Shown here one piece after another: positions 1-5,484 of a stretch of 10,246 bases of DNA (its first letter is position 1; every line of letters starts with the position of its first letter). The position numbers were made by a program, and so were the translations under genes. The DNA is from an uncultured Nitrospira sp. GTDB lineage: Bacteria > Nitrospirota > Nitrospiria > Nitrospirales > Nitrospiraceae. The DNA is taken from the NCBI GenBank assembly GCA_946479785.1, contig CAMLHQ010000102.1, forward strand, positions 1 to 10,246, in the 5' to 3' direction. The notes under the pieces are model-generated. The model saw nothing but the letters and a program-made list of their open reading frames with translations, did no database searches and had not been told where the DNA came from.

Positions 1-1005
1 ATAGTCGCCCCTGCCGATGAGCTTCACAATGGCCAGAGACAGATCCGGAAATCTGAGGGGGTCGGCCTGCCGGCGCTTGACGAGGAAGGCTTCGAGCGCA
101 CTCGCATCCGGCTCCGGAGGTAATTGATCGCCCCAGCGCGCGGCCACTTCGATGATCCGCTGCCAGCGTTCGGGAGATCGCAGGATACGACGAAATGAGG
201 GCACGCCGTTTTCTTTGAGATACGATGCGGTCGCCCGATTGGCCGCGATCATAAAATCTTCGATCAGTTCCTTGGCGCGATTCTTCTGCTCGACCCTGAG
301 ATCAGTCAGCACATCTCCGTCAAAGACGGCTCGCGGCTCAATCGTTTCGAGACTCAGGGCGCCGCACTGATGTCGTCGTGCCTTGAGCCGCTGCGCGACA
401 CGGTCTTGGAGGCGGAGTTGCTCATCGAGACCGGAAACGGCCTTGATCCGCTCAGGCGCGGGCGCTGTCCCCACGAGCCACGCGGCGACACTGTTATAGG
501 CCAGCTTCGCGTGGTTGCGAACCAGAGCCCGAAAGTGGGTGGAGCTGATGACCGTCCCATCCTCCGCAACCACCATCTCTGTGACAATCGCGAGCCGGTC
601 TTGCTCTTCGTTCAGCGACGTCAGATCAGTTGACAGTTTTCCCGGCAGCATGGGGAAGATGTCGCCGGCCGTATAGACCGACGTCGTATTGTGCTTGGCA
701 TGCGCATCCAGTGCGGAGTCCTTCGTGACTAACCCGTCCACGTCGGCAATCGCGACCAGGATTTTTACGGATCGATCAGGGCATGGTTCGGCGACGGTGA
801 GTTGGTCGAGGTCCCGGGAATCGTCGTTGTCGATCGACGCCCACAGGAGCCCCGTCAAATCACGCAGGTTCGAGTGCTGGTCGGCGGCAACAGTCTGAAT
901 GCGGGCCAGCTCGGTCATCGCCGCGGCCGAAAAGTCCGGCAACAAGCCGCGCTCGATCATGGCGCGACGGGCGATACTTTTTAAATCTCTGCGATCACTC
1001 TTCAT
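1..1005 (-). CDS. RNB-domain exoribonuclease (RNase II/R superfamily), 3' part outside window
   Basis: Predicted cytoplasmic 3'-to-5' hydrolytic exoribonuclease acting on single-stranded RNA. The frame is open from an ATG at 1005-1003 to the left edge (335 codons, no stop), so the C-terminus is missing. A GAGAG stretch just before the ATG can serve as ribosome binding site. Only about 50 residues precede the RNB signature SIDNDDSRDLDQL (about residues 57-69), so the N-terminal cold-shock/OB domains of classical RNase II and R are absent. Further RNB blocks follow: FPMLPGKLSTDLTSLN (about 117-132), a GALSLETIEPRAVFDG stretch, and ELIEDFMIAAN. Compared with the E. coli RNase II metal site (IDSASTEDMDD as recalled), the first three Asp positions are kept as D59, D65 and D67, but the last reads Gln (Q68). 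This fits a compact RNB subfamily rather than true RNase R. The family call is confident; activity and exact substrate are inferred. Confidence 0.9.
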   Translation of the reverse strand, partial: MKSDRRDLKSIARRAMIERGLLPDFSAAAMTELARIQTVAADQHSNLRDLTGLLWASIDNDDSRDLDQLTVAEPCPDRSVKILVAIADVDGLVTKDSALDAHAKHNTTSVYTAGDIFPMLPGKLSTDLTSLNEEQDRLAIVTEMVVAEDGTVISSTHFRALVRNHAKLAYNSVAAWLVGTAPAPERIKAVSGLDEQLRLQDRVAQRLKARRHQCGALSLETIEPRAVFDGDVLTDLRVEQKNRAKELIEDFMIAANRATASYLKENGVPSFRRILRSPERWQRIIEVAARWGDQLPPEPDASALEAFLVKRRQADPLRFPDLSLAIVKLIGRGDY

Positions 1006-1070
1006 ATGTCTCTCAGCATGGAATGAGACGCCAACGGTTCGCGGAGATGCAAGGAACTCATGATCGGATA

Positions 1071-1079
1071 GCTATAACA
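1071..1079 (-). promoter_or_regulatory. Possible extended -10 element for the RNB gene
   Basis: On the minus strand this reads TGTTATAGC, an extended -10 (TG-N-TATAGC) about 65 bases upstream of the RNB start. No convincing -35 hexamer is found 16-18 bases further upstream (GACCAT at best). The same stretch is part of an imperfect inverted pair sharing AGCTATA (about 1070-1078 and 1100-1108), which could be an operator in this divergent intergenic region. Weak evidence. Confidence 0.22.
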
Positions 1080-1215
1080 TGAACACACAGCCAATGGTCT
1101 ATAGCTGTTGGCCGGAAGACGTGATGGGCATGAAGTGAGAAAGGAGTATGCTGTCCTGGGTAAATATAGGGGGAGTATGTATCGGTTTCCCTCGTAAACC
1201 GGCCTCGTTTTTCTC

Positions 1216-1647
1216 GTGCTCGGACTCTTCTCTGTCACTGGGGGATGCAGTTCTGCTTCTCATTCAAAAGGGGACAGCAAAATACACATTGTGAATGTGG
1301 CACATGAAGTGGAGCCCCGCTACATCCTCGCTGGCCGGGGAGATGAGGTACGGTGGCGCAACACGGGGACTCAGCCCATTGTCGTCAGTTTCTCGGCATC
1401 AGCTGAGAGCCGAATCTCATGCCGCACAGGGTTTAAGACTGAAGAGCACACTGCCCTTTCTGCTTTCATCGAGCCGAATTCTTTCGCCAGTCTCTGTTTC
1501 GCGCAGCAAGGGAAATACAACTACCAAGTGCGCCTGAACCAGAACCTTGCAAGCGCACGAACCGACCACAGAGCGACTGTATGGATTGTGGGACGTGGGG
1601 AGCGAAACCCCGACCCGTATGAGGAATACACAAATATCACCCCTTAG
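1216..1647 (+). CDS. Cupredoxin-like lipoprotein lacking copper ligands, 5' end probably damaged
   Basis: Predicted envelope protein with a cupredoxin-type beta-sandwich. The translated part has a hydrophobic stretch ending in a lipobox-like VTGGC (Cys11 from the GTG). It then has cupredoxin-style strands: an RYILAGRGDEVRWRNTGTQP block (about 35-54), IEPNSFASLCF (85-95), GKYNYQVRL (99-107) and TVWIVGRGER (121-130). The copper ligands of plastocyanin-type domains are not visible: no His follows WRNTGTQP, and the usual Y-x-C-x-x-H after the G-x-Y-x-Y strand is replaced by YNYQVRL. Cys69 and Cys94 might instead form a disulfide. The GTG at 1216 has no Shine-Dalgarno sequence and would leave the signal peptide without a basic N-region. 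An ATG at 1177 in the same frame, preceded by AGGGGGAG, would supply one but is cut by TAA at 1195-1197. Either the gene starts at a weak GTG or it is a recent nonsense mutant. Confidence 0.65.
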   Translation: MLGLFSVTGGCSSASHSKGDSKIHIVNVAHEVEPRYILAGRGDEVRWRNTGTQPIVVSFSASAESRISCRTGFKTEEHTALSAFIEPNSFASLCFAQQGKYNYQVRLNQNLASARTDHRATVWIVGRGERNPDPYEEYTNITP

Positions 1648-1675
1648 GCCGACGTGCAGCGCGAAATGTTTTGGG
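1646..1675 (+). repeat. Possible divergent copy of the dispersed GC-rich intergenic repeat
   Basis: Directly after the cupredoxin-like gene the text GGCCGACGTGCAGCGCGAAA followed by TG resembles the core of the elements at 6855 and 10136, with matching GGCC, GCGC and CGAAATG blocks. The match is short and could be chance; it is the weakest member of the set. Confidence 0.25.
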
Positions 1676-1790
1676 AAGCGCTCAATGTCTGATCAAATCA
1701 AGTACGTAGGTTTGAGCCGAATTCGGATTTCGCTAACCGTTGGAATTCTCTCATGAGTCCGCGCTTTCAGACTGCACCTTGAGCAACCTC

Positions 1791-1799
1791 TGCTACACT
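1791..1799 (+). promoter_or_regulatory. Candidate extended -10 promoter of the IPT-domain gene
   Basis: TGCTACACT is an extended -10 (TG-N-TACACT) about 50 bases before the ATG at 1852. Its layout resembles the TGC-TAnnCT of the better promoters at 4050-4077 and 5556-5583. The -35 region at the right spacing (ACTGCA or similar) is poor, so either the extended -10 suffices or an activator is needed. Inference only. Confidence 0.3.
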
Positions 1800-1851
1800 T
1801 TGAGCAGGAAGATCTGTCGCTGATTCAATCCCGCAGGGAAGGAGACAGAAC

Positions 1852-2265
1852 ATGACAGAACCTATGAGCAGTCAGCAGAGCGTGAGATATTTGGCGGTCA
1901 TTGTTGGTCTAAGCGGGGTGCTGCTCTGTGTGTCGTCGAAGGCGGATGCCAAATCGTCTTCGGCTCCCTCCAACACGACCGCTAAAGCGGCGGCTTGCGA
2001 CTATCACTCTCACCCAACAATCACGACGGTAACGCCCAATCATGCTAAACCGGGTCAGAAAATCACCATCATCGGAAAAAATTTCGGGGCAAAAGGTTGC
2101 TTCCACAGCGTGTCGTTTGGCTCGAAGAGCACAGACGCCTTTACCTATGTGAGCCCAACGACCGTAGAAGCAACCGTGCCGAATCTCCTGCCTGGCTCTG
2201 TTCCGGTCACGGTCTCCACCGAGGCCGGCATGTCACAATTTAAGCTCGAAGTCCAAGCCAAGTAG
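1852..2265 (+). CDS. Secreted IPT/TIG-domain protein
   Basis: A 137-residue exported protein with one immunoglobulin-like IPT/TIG domain. The ATG at 1852 is preceded by AAGGAG seven bases upstream, which fixes the start over the internal Met5. Residues about 11-33 form a signal peptide (a hydrophobic stretch, then KADA before KSSS, a likely signal peptidase I site). A Ser/Thr/Ala-rich linker follows. The TIG domain runs from about residue 54 to the end. It has the typical opening PTITTVTPNHAKPGQKITI, the GKNFG turn, a middle VSFGS strand, TTVEATVPNLLPGSVPVTVS, and a final strand FKLEVQAK. Cys49 and Cys83 could form a disulfide. TIG domains usually mediate binding and are often parts of larger surface proteins; here the domain stands alone, so the role (periplasmic binding or adhesion) is unknown. 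A strong hairpin follows the stop codon, suggesting a single-gene unit. Confidence 0.85.
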   Translation: MTEPMSSQQSVRYLAVIVGLSGVLLCVSSKADAKSSSAPSNTTAKAAACDYHSHPTITTVTPNHAKPGQKITIIGKNFGAKGCFHSVSFGSKSTDAFTYVSPTTVEATVPNLLPGSVPVTVSTEAGMSQFKLEVQAK

Positions 2266-2286
2266 GAGCGGCAGTCAACCACTCGA

Positions 2287-2316
2287 GGAGCCAGGGTCCC
2301 ATGGGCCTCTGGCTCC
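2287..2316 (+). terminator. Strong hairpin after the IPT-domain gene
   Basis: GGAGCCAG at 2287-2294 pairs perfectly with CTGGCTCC at 2309-2316, and the inner bases (GG/CC, with one T bulged) extend the stem. It lies 21 bases after the stop codon. No U-tract follows (CACGTGTAAGGG), so it may protect the 3' end or act with Rho rather than being a classical intrinsic terminator. Confidence 0.5.
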
Positions 2317-2448
2317 CACGTGTAAGGGTTGTAGTCAATATCCCCTGACAAAGTCCCGCGGACAAGCGCCTGAAAAAAGCAGGCCTCTCTTGGCTGCGCC
2401 ATCACGATGAATATGGCGACCGAGGGCTGGTAGTATCTCGTGCGTAAG

Positions 2449-2586
2449 TGAAATGGCCACGTATCCCAGAGATCCAAAATCCGGAGAAAAGCCCGCTAGA
2501 TCGGATTCTGAAACTACGGAATCAACCACCACCACGTTTATCACCACAGGTAGCAAGACCAACCCTCGATAGCGTCAGAGAAGCAG
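2449..2586 (+). repeat. Copy 1 of a roughly 135-bp coding-like repeat (copy 2 at 7402-7534)
   Basis: From the GTGAAATGGC start to the CGTCAGAGAAGC end this segment matches 7402-7534 with roughly nine substitutions and three indels by eye. Similarity stops abruptly on both sides. No terminal inverted repeats or target-site duplications were noticed, which argues against an insertion sequence or MITE. Two of the indels are whole codons; the third is a single extra C near 2562-2565. Confidence 0.8.
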
Positions 2587-2636
2587 GCTATGCCTGTGAG
2601 TTCTCAAGAGACTGTCCATTTTTCAAGGGTGAGTAA
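2453..2636 (+). pseudogene. Frameshifted copy of the small ORF seen intact at 7406-7597
   Basis: The ATG at 2453 opens a frame beginning MATYPRDPKSGEKP that matches the ORF at 7406 almost residue for residue. Differences are mostly synonymous (GCC/GCG, ACG/ACT, AGA/CGA, ACC/ACT), plus one extra Thr codon in the ESTTTT run and ETTE in place of DAE. An extra C in the run at 2563-2565 (AACCCTCG against AACCTCG) shifts the frame, so translation ends at TAG 2570-2572 after 39 residues. Reading in the shifted frame restores LDSVREA and continues to TAA at 2634-2636 with a tail (GYACEFSRDCPFFKGE) unlike that of the other copy. No clear ribosome binding site is present. The function of the family is unknown. 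A sequencing error at the C run could mimic the frameshift. Confidence 0.5.
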
Positions 2637-2640
2637 GGTG

Positions 2641-2665
2641 CCGCCCCGCCACGCGCCGGAAAACG
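2641..2665 (+). repeat. Dispersed GC-rich intergenic repeat, partial copy
   Basis: CCGCCCCGCCACGCGCCGGA followed by AAACG carries the core shared with 6861-6885, 9322-9345 and 10154-10177. It lies between the small pseudogene and the 3' end of the convergent lipoprotein operon. The outer parts seen in the longest copy (10136-10199) are missing. Confidence 0.6.
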
Positions 2666-2680
2666 GTTTCGAGCACCGTT
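2660..2680 (-). terminator. Weak hairpin and short U-run after the lipoprotein operon
   Basis: AACGGT at 2662-2667 and ACCGTT at 2675-2680 form a six-pair stem with a seven-base loop. Read on the minus strand it is followed by two more Ts, giving a run of four. It lies within 30 bases of the end of the gene at 2689-3279, a fitting place for its terminator, but the stem and U-tract are weak. Confidence 0.35.
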
Positions 2681-2688
2681 CTGGCTGG

Positions 2689-3279
2689 TCATTTCAATGT
2701 GTGGGTCTTTTCGGCTAACTCCCGGGCGACGCGTTGCATGTCATCCGGCAAGACTTCATGCTTCTCATCATCGACGCGGATGGCATACTGGCTTCGTCCG
2801 ACCTCTTTGCCGCCTGGGGATTCAAAGAGCTGTGCCACGATCTGCGTAATCGGATAATTCTTAAAGAAGAAGGTCGAACCGCCGTGGGATACAGTAGCCG
2901 GAGCCCACAACACGTACAAATAGTCCACACCGAGGTGTTGCTGAAGCTCCTTAATGCGGGCAAGATCCGTTCTGCCATAATCTACATCGATTTCAAAGTA
3001 GGCCGACTTGTACGGTCCCTTGACCAACTGAGGATAATTGGGAATGGCTTGAGCGACTTGCTTCTGAGACAGCACCTTGAACCGACTGGTTTTGCCGAGC
3101 TCGTCGGCGAGTGCCTGCGCGGCTTGAAGTGAGCTAGGGTTGGTCAGTCCGGCAATGACGGCCAGCTTTGTCCCTTTGGGCCGAAAGGACTCTTGCGTCA
3201 AATGAAAGGTGGCACAGCCGCTGATGAGCAGGGCCACGCCGATCGCCAGACAGCACCGTTGTGAGAACGTGTGACACAC
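2689..3279 (-). CDS. Envelope lipoprotein, second gene of a paralogous pair
   Basis: A 196-residue predicted lipoprotein. The N-terminus has a basic residue, a hydrophobic run and the lipobox LISGC (Cys22). The mature part looks like an alpha/beta domain: a KLAVIAGLTN strand, a helix with LQAAQALADELGKTSRFKVL, QKQVAQAIPNYPQ, then IKELQQHLGVDYLYVLW and a FESPGGKEVG turn. These blocks align with the gene immediately upstream (VSVITGG, EYLTKELKDR, EISKAIPSYP, LKTNYVFVVW, EYPSGQIV), so the two are paralogues. The start is GTG at 3279. The preceding TAG in the same frame is the stop of the upstream gene, and AGGAGG lies about 11 bases before the GTG. A 13-base palindrome (CGTGTGACACACG, 3268-3280) covers the start codon. 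The fold resembles the nucleotide-free TolB-N/CsgG-like group of small envelope lipoproteins, but this is only an impression; function unknown. Confidence 0.8.
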   Translation of the reverse strand: MCHTFSQRCCLAIGVALLISGCATFHLTQESFRPKGTKLAVIAGLTNPSSLQAAQALADELGKTSRFKVLSQKQVAQAIPNYPQLVKGPYKSAYFEIDVDYGRTDLARIKELQQHLGVDYLYVLWAPATVSHGGSTFFFKNYPITQIVAQLFESPGGKEVGRSQYAIRVDDEKHEVLPDDMQRVARELAEKTHTLK

Positions 3280-3294
3280 GGTGACATTCGCCTC

Positions 3295-3945
3295 CTACTT
3301 GCGCTTGCCGGTGTTGGTAACCTTAATAAATTCATCCACAATATCTTCTGCAGACTTCTTGAGCAGTTCGTCGACGTAGTAGCCCTTCGATCTAAACAAT
3401 GCTAGGACACTGTCGCTATTCCGTCTATTGAACGCAGTGTGAGACACAATCTGTCCGCTGGGATATTCGAGCATATTGCCGTACACATCAGCCGAATAGG
3501 TATTGGTACATCCTCCCTGGCTTGAGCAATACGAAGATTTCATCAATCGCTTGCTCCAGACCACAAAGACATAGTTGGTTTTCAATTTGGCCTGAATCTT
3601 TGCGAGTTTGGGCTTTTCCGACGGATCTACCCATGCCACCTTGCCCTCTTTTTCTTCAACAGCTTTGACCTCAATTGGATAACTGGGGATGGCCTTACTG
3701 ATTTCGTCCTGGCCGATGACCTGCATTGACGTTCGATCTTTGAGTTCTTTAGTGAGGTACTCGGCCAGTTTGAGGTCGGACTCCTCCGCTCCGCCCGTAA
3801 TGACGCTAACCGAGGTTGGCTTCACAGCATAGCTGGGATCCTTCAGCGCAAATATGGTACCGCCTCCACATCCACCGAGAAACAGAGTACATGCGGCGAC
3901 CGTACAGCCTTGCCAGGAACAAGTCAGGAGTTGGCGTGTATTCAT
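3295..3945 (-). CDS. Envelope lipoprotein, first gene of a paralogous pair
   Basis: A 216-residue predicted lipoprotein, first gene of a two-gene operon with the paralogue at 2689-3279 (15 bases between stop and start). The ATG at 3945 is chosen because GGAGG lies five bases upstream; a second ATG at 3957 would swallow this Shine-Dalgarno sequence. The signal peptide ends in the lipobox LGGC (Cys26), followed by three glycines. The mature domain carries VSVITGGAEESDLKLAEYL, EISKAIPSYPIEVKA, KLAKIQAKLKTNYVFVVWSK and NMLEYPSGQIV, which match the paralogue. It has an extra Cys pair in YCSSQGGC, absent from the partner, that could form a disulfide, and a longer Lys-rich C-terminus (ending NTGKRK). 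The promoter at 4050-4077 should drive both genes. Function unknown; an envelope-associated role is inferred from lipidation. Confidence 0.85.
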   Translation of the reverse strand: MNTRQLLTCSWQGCTVAACTLFLGGCGGGTIFALKDPSYAVKPTSVSVITGGAEESDLKLAEYLTKELKDRTSMQVIGQDEISKAIPSYPIEVKAVEEKEGKVAWVDPSEKPKLAKIQAKLKTNYVFVVWSKRLMKSSYCSSQGGCTNTYSADVYGNMLEYPSGQIVSHTAFNRRNSDSVLALFRSKGYYVDELLKKSAEDIVDEFIKVTNTGKRK

Positions 3946-4049
3946 AGCAACCTCCATGCAACCCAGCCGTTAGGCTTCGTTCGAAGACCGTGTTCACGAG
4001 AGGGAGAAGCCTCCGCCCGTCCAGCCCGGACTCAAACGAGCTACAGTAA

Positions 4050-4077
4050 AGCATAGCAAGCCGTTCCGCAGCGTCAA
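4050..4077 (-). promoter_or_regulatory. Sigma70-type promoter of the lipoprotein pair
   Basis: On the minus strand TTGACG (4077-4072) is followed by a 16-base spacer and TATGCT (4055-4050), with TGC directly before the -10 (extended -10). It lies about 105 bases upstream of the ATG at 3945. The same pattern (TTGAC-N, 16 bases, TGC-TAnnCT) occurs at 5556-5583. Confidence 0.65.
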
Positions 4078-4179
4078 TATCGAATGGGGTGTGGCTACAC
4101 AGGTGCTGTTCAGTGCACCCTCATTCTTTCTCTTGTGCAGAATTTCACGAATTCATTGTAAGTTGGAAAGACGGGCGCA

Positions 4180-4204
4180 TACTTACATGCAAGTACATAC
4201 GTAT
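4180..4204 (+). promoter_or_regulatory. Palindromic operator candidate upstream of the winged-helix-like gene
   Basis: TACTTACATGCAAGTA (4180-4195) is a 16-base palindrome with a single mismatched pair, directly followed by the perfect 8-base palindrome ATACGTAT (4197-4204). They end 43 bases before the ATG at 4248, as an operator overlapping a promoter or leader would. A TTGTAA/TACTTA pair with an 18-base spacer (4156-4185) is a weak promoter guess. Binding by the product of the adjacent gene is possible but only inferred. Confidence 0.35.
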
Positions 4205-4247
4205 CGTCCACATTGCTTCTCACCTTTCTGTTTCCACGGAGGGGATC

Positions 4248-4481
4248 ATGAGAAATCACAGCCAACCGCCCAGCACTCCGCAAACCGTCGATCGGAGAAT
4301 GCTCGGGGTGCTCAAGAAAAATGGCACACAATCCATGGAAGGCTTCAGCACACTGGCGGGAATCGGCTGGGCGCAGGTGTTCATGTCAGTGGACCGGCTC
4401 AGTCGGATTGGAAAGGTTTCGTTGACTCCCGTGCACCCCTGTGAATATCGAATCTCGATCGGCGGACTGCTTCGTCGCTAG
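4248..4481 (+). CDS. Small winged-helix-like protein of unknown role
   Basis: A 77-residue protein. The ATG at 4248 follows GGAGG with a five-base gap, a clear Shine-Dalgarno sequence, and this rules out the longer in-frame start at 4089. Residues about 15-70 read like a small winged-helix domain: a first helix VDRRMLGVLKKNG, a second SMEGFSTLAG, a recognition-helix-like WAQVFMSVDRLSRIGKVSL, then a short wing ending in CEYRISI. That order (helix, helix, helix ending in RLxRxGKVxL, beta wing) is typical of regulators of the MarR/ArsR-like superfamily, but the protein is barely longer than the domain. It could be a DNA-binding autoregulator acting at the palindromes upstream, or a protein-interaction module. 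Not recognised as a named family. The coding call is firm; the fold is an inference from pattern. Confidence 0.75.
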   Translation: MRNHSQPPSTPQTVDRRMLGVLKKNGTQSMEGFSTLAGIGWAQVFMSVDRLSRIGKVSLTPVHPCEYRISIGGLLRR

Positions 4482-4507
4482 CGCTGTCCGGTTCCCGAGA
4501 AACACAT

Positions 4508-4636
4508 GTGAAAAAGAAAGAGGGGCATTCTACGTTTCTGGTCTGGCGGGTCTATGGCGTGGAGGTGTTAGATGGAGCGATGAATCATCATCCTCTGCCC
4601 GAAATCGTGAATGTCCTTGCAGGATGTAGCCCTTGA
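4508..4636 (+). CDS. Doubtful 42-residue ORF
   Basis: GTG at 4508 opens a frame of 42 residues starting with a Lys-rich segment (KKKEGH) and containing STFLVWRVYGVEVLDG and PLPEIVNVLAGC, ending at TGA 4634-4636. It sits between two same-strand genes and ends 15 bases before the next start. The Shine-Dalgarno is poor (GAGA about nine bases upstream) and the start is GTG. It may be a genuine microprotein in the same transcript or a chance frame. Confidence 0.25.
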   Translation: MKKKEGHSTFLVWRVYGVEVLDGAMNHHPLPEIVNVLAGCSP

Positions 4637-4651
4637 TGACACATCTAGACC

Positions 4652-4939
4652 ATGAGCCTCTGGCGCAGAAGGATTTTGACTAGCCTAGGATGCGCGGTGA
4701 TTTTGGCGATCACCCTGAGCGCGTGCGGGACAGTTCCTACCAGCCCGGTGGAACATAAAAGCGAGCGAGTTCCTGATGAATCCGGTTTAGTGCAATCCCT
4801 CCATAAACAAATACGAGAGCGAGACAAGCGTATTGAGGAACTAGAGTCCCAACTGAACGCCTTGAAGGTGATTGATCAGGACCTCGAGAAACTGAGAAGG
4901 CCCAGCCGGCCGCCTGCGACACTGATGCCCATCCAGTGA
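4652..4939 (+). CDS. Small coiled-coil lipoprotein
   Basis: A 95-residue predicted lipoprotein. It has a basic N-terminus (MSLWRRR), a hydrophobic core and the lipobox LSAC (Cys25), followed by GTVPTSP. Residues about 43-82 form a strongly charged helix with a heptad pattern (LVQSLHKQIRERDKRIEELE, then LNALKVIDQDLEKLRR), predicting a coiled coil. The end is Pro-rich. Such small Lpp-like or scaffold lipoproteins anchor in the envelope and often oligomerise or bind a partner; the partner is not evident here. The ATG at 4652 lacks a strong Shine-Dalgarno sequence, so translation may depend on the preceding frame or be weak. The next gene is convergent, with its stop 47 bases away and no clear terminator between them. 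Confidence 0.75.
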   Translation: MSLWRRRILTSLGCAVILAITLSACGTVPTSPVEHKSERVPDESGLVQSLHKQIRERDKRIEELESQLNALKVIDQDLEKLRRPSRPPATLMPIQ

Positions 4940-4986
4940 CTATCGTCACGACTCCGCTTCCCGCCGCGAAATGGATTTGGCTTCGG

Positions 4987-5361
4987 TCATTCTTCCGTCG
5001 TGCCTGCTCCACGATAGGCTTTGACAGTCAGAACACTCCCAATTGCGAGCATCGCGAGGATCCATGGGTATGGGGTCGTGGTGTGTTGCACGAGGCGCTG
5101 AGCAGATTCCGGAGCCATCATCCTGACCAGTCCGGCGAGTAAGGCAAACCATCCTATAATCGTAACGAGGACAGGCCAGCGAGTCGTCCAGTGGTTATGC
5201 ACACGAACGATTGAAAGGCCGGCCACAAAGAGCAAGGTTCCCGAGAGGTACACGACAACGGCAGGAGTGTGTGTCCAGATGTCGAGATTGATCAATTCGG
5301 TGAGAGTGAGTGCAACCAGGGATGGACCGACCAGTCCCGCGATCCGTTTGGAATTTGTCAT
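4987..5361 (-). CDS. Conserved four-helix inner-membrane protein
   Basis: A 124-residue integral membrane protein. The ATG at 5361 is chosen because AGAGG lies five bases upstream; an upstream alternative at 5412 would add 17 charged residues and remove this site. Four hydrophobic segments are visible: about 8-25 (GLVGPSLVALTLTEL), 34-52 (AVVVYLSGTLLFVAGLSIV), 62-80 (WPVLVTIIGWFALLAGLV) and 99-114 (PWILAMLAIGSVLTV). Short charged loops lie between them, including IVRVHNHWTTRWP between helices 2 and 3, whose Arg/His-Asn-His-Trp pattern looks conserved. I recall similar small membrane proteins across bacteria but know no function for them. It has its own promoter with flanking inverted boxes (5406-5452). 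Identity as a membrane protein is firm; the role is unknown. Confidence 0.8.
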   Translation of the reverse strand: MTNSKRIAGLVGPSLVALTLTELINLDIWTHTPAVVVYLSGTLLFVAGLSIVRVHNHWTTRWPVLVTIIGWFALLAGLVRMMAPESAQRLVQHTTTPYPWILAMLAIGSVLTVKAYRGAGTTEE

Positions 5362-5405
5362 CGCGACCTCTCTTCTCCGGCCTATGACGCGCTCTGAATC
5401 GATTA

Positions 5406-5451
5406 GGACCAAGAAACTGGGACATTTTACTTTGCCGAAACAGCTTGGTCC
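5406..5451. repeat. Inverted GGACCAAG boxes flanking the membrane-protein promoter
   Basis: GGACCAAG at 5406-5413 and CTTGGTCC at 5444-5451 are perfect 8-base inverted repeats 30 bases apart. The right arm overlaps the -35 hexamer at 5447-5452; the left arm falls just downstream of the expected transcription start. This arrangement suits a dimeric repressor or a looping regulator. Confidence 0.45.
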
Positions 5452-5452
5452 A
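5424..5452 (-). promoter_or_regulatory. Sigma70-type promoter of the membrane-protein gene
   Basis: On the minus strand TGGACC (5452-5447, four of six matches to TTGACA) is followed by a 17-base spacer and TAAAAT (5429-5424, five of six matches to TATAAT). The -10 lies about 60 bases before the ATG at 5361. It is embedded between the inverted GGACCAAG boxes. Confidence 0.5.
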
Positions 5453-5484
5453 TCGCAGGATGAGGCGGAGTGAGGGGAGTGGCG

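Noticed and set aside
152..984. Several plus-strand frames of 60-87 codons opposite the RNB gene
   Set aside because: They are shadows: the minus strand encodes a clear RNB domain across the same bases, and none has a ribosome binding site or recognisable motif.
1002..1238. Minus-strand 78-codon frame in the divergent intergenic region
   Set aside because: It overlaps the promoter regions of both flanking genes, has no Shine-Dalgarno sequence and shows no protein-like pattern.
2335..2562. Minus-strand frame through repeat copy 1 (and its counterpart at 7414-7689)
   Set aside because: It shares third positions with the plus frame, so substitutions do not exclude it. However, copy 2 has a stop just past the repeat where copy 1 continues, and the start positions are not shared, whereas the plus-strand ATG is shared.
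2449..2586. Interpretation of the duplicated unit as a MITE or insertion-sequence remnant
   Set aside because: No terminal inverted repeats or flanking direct repeats were found, and the differences follow codon structure.
4089..4118. Possible sigma54 promoter (GG-N10-GC in TGGCTACACAGGTGCT, near 4091)
   Set aside because: Only the GG/GC spacing fits; the TTGCA half is poor (GTGCT) and the position is about 140 bases from the nearest start.
4089..4247. Longer start for the winged-helix-like gene
   Set aside because: It would read through the palindromes and ignore the strong GGAGG located five bases before ATG 4248.
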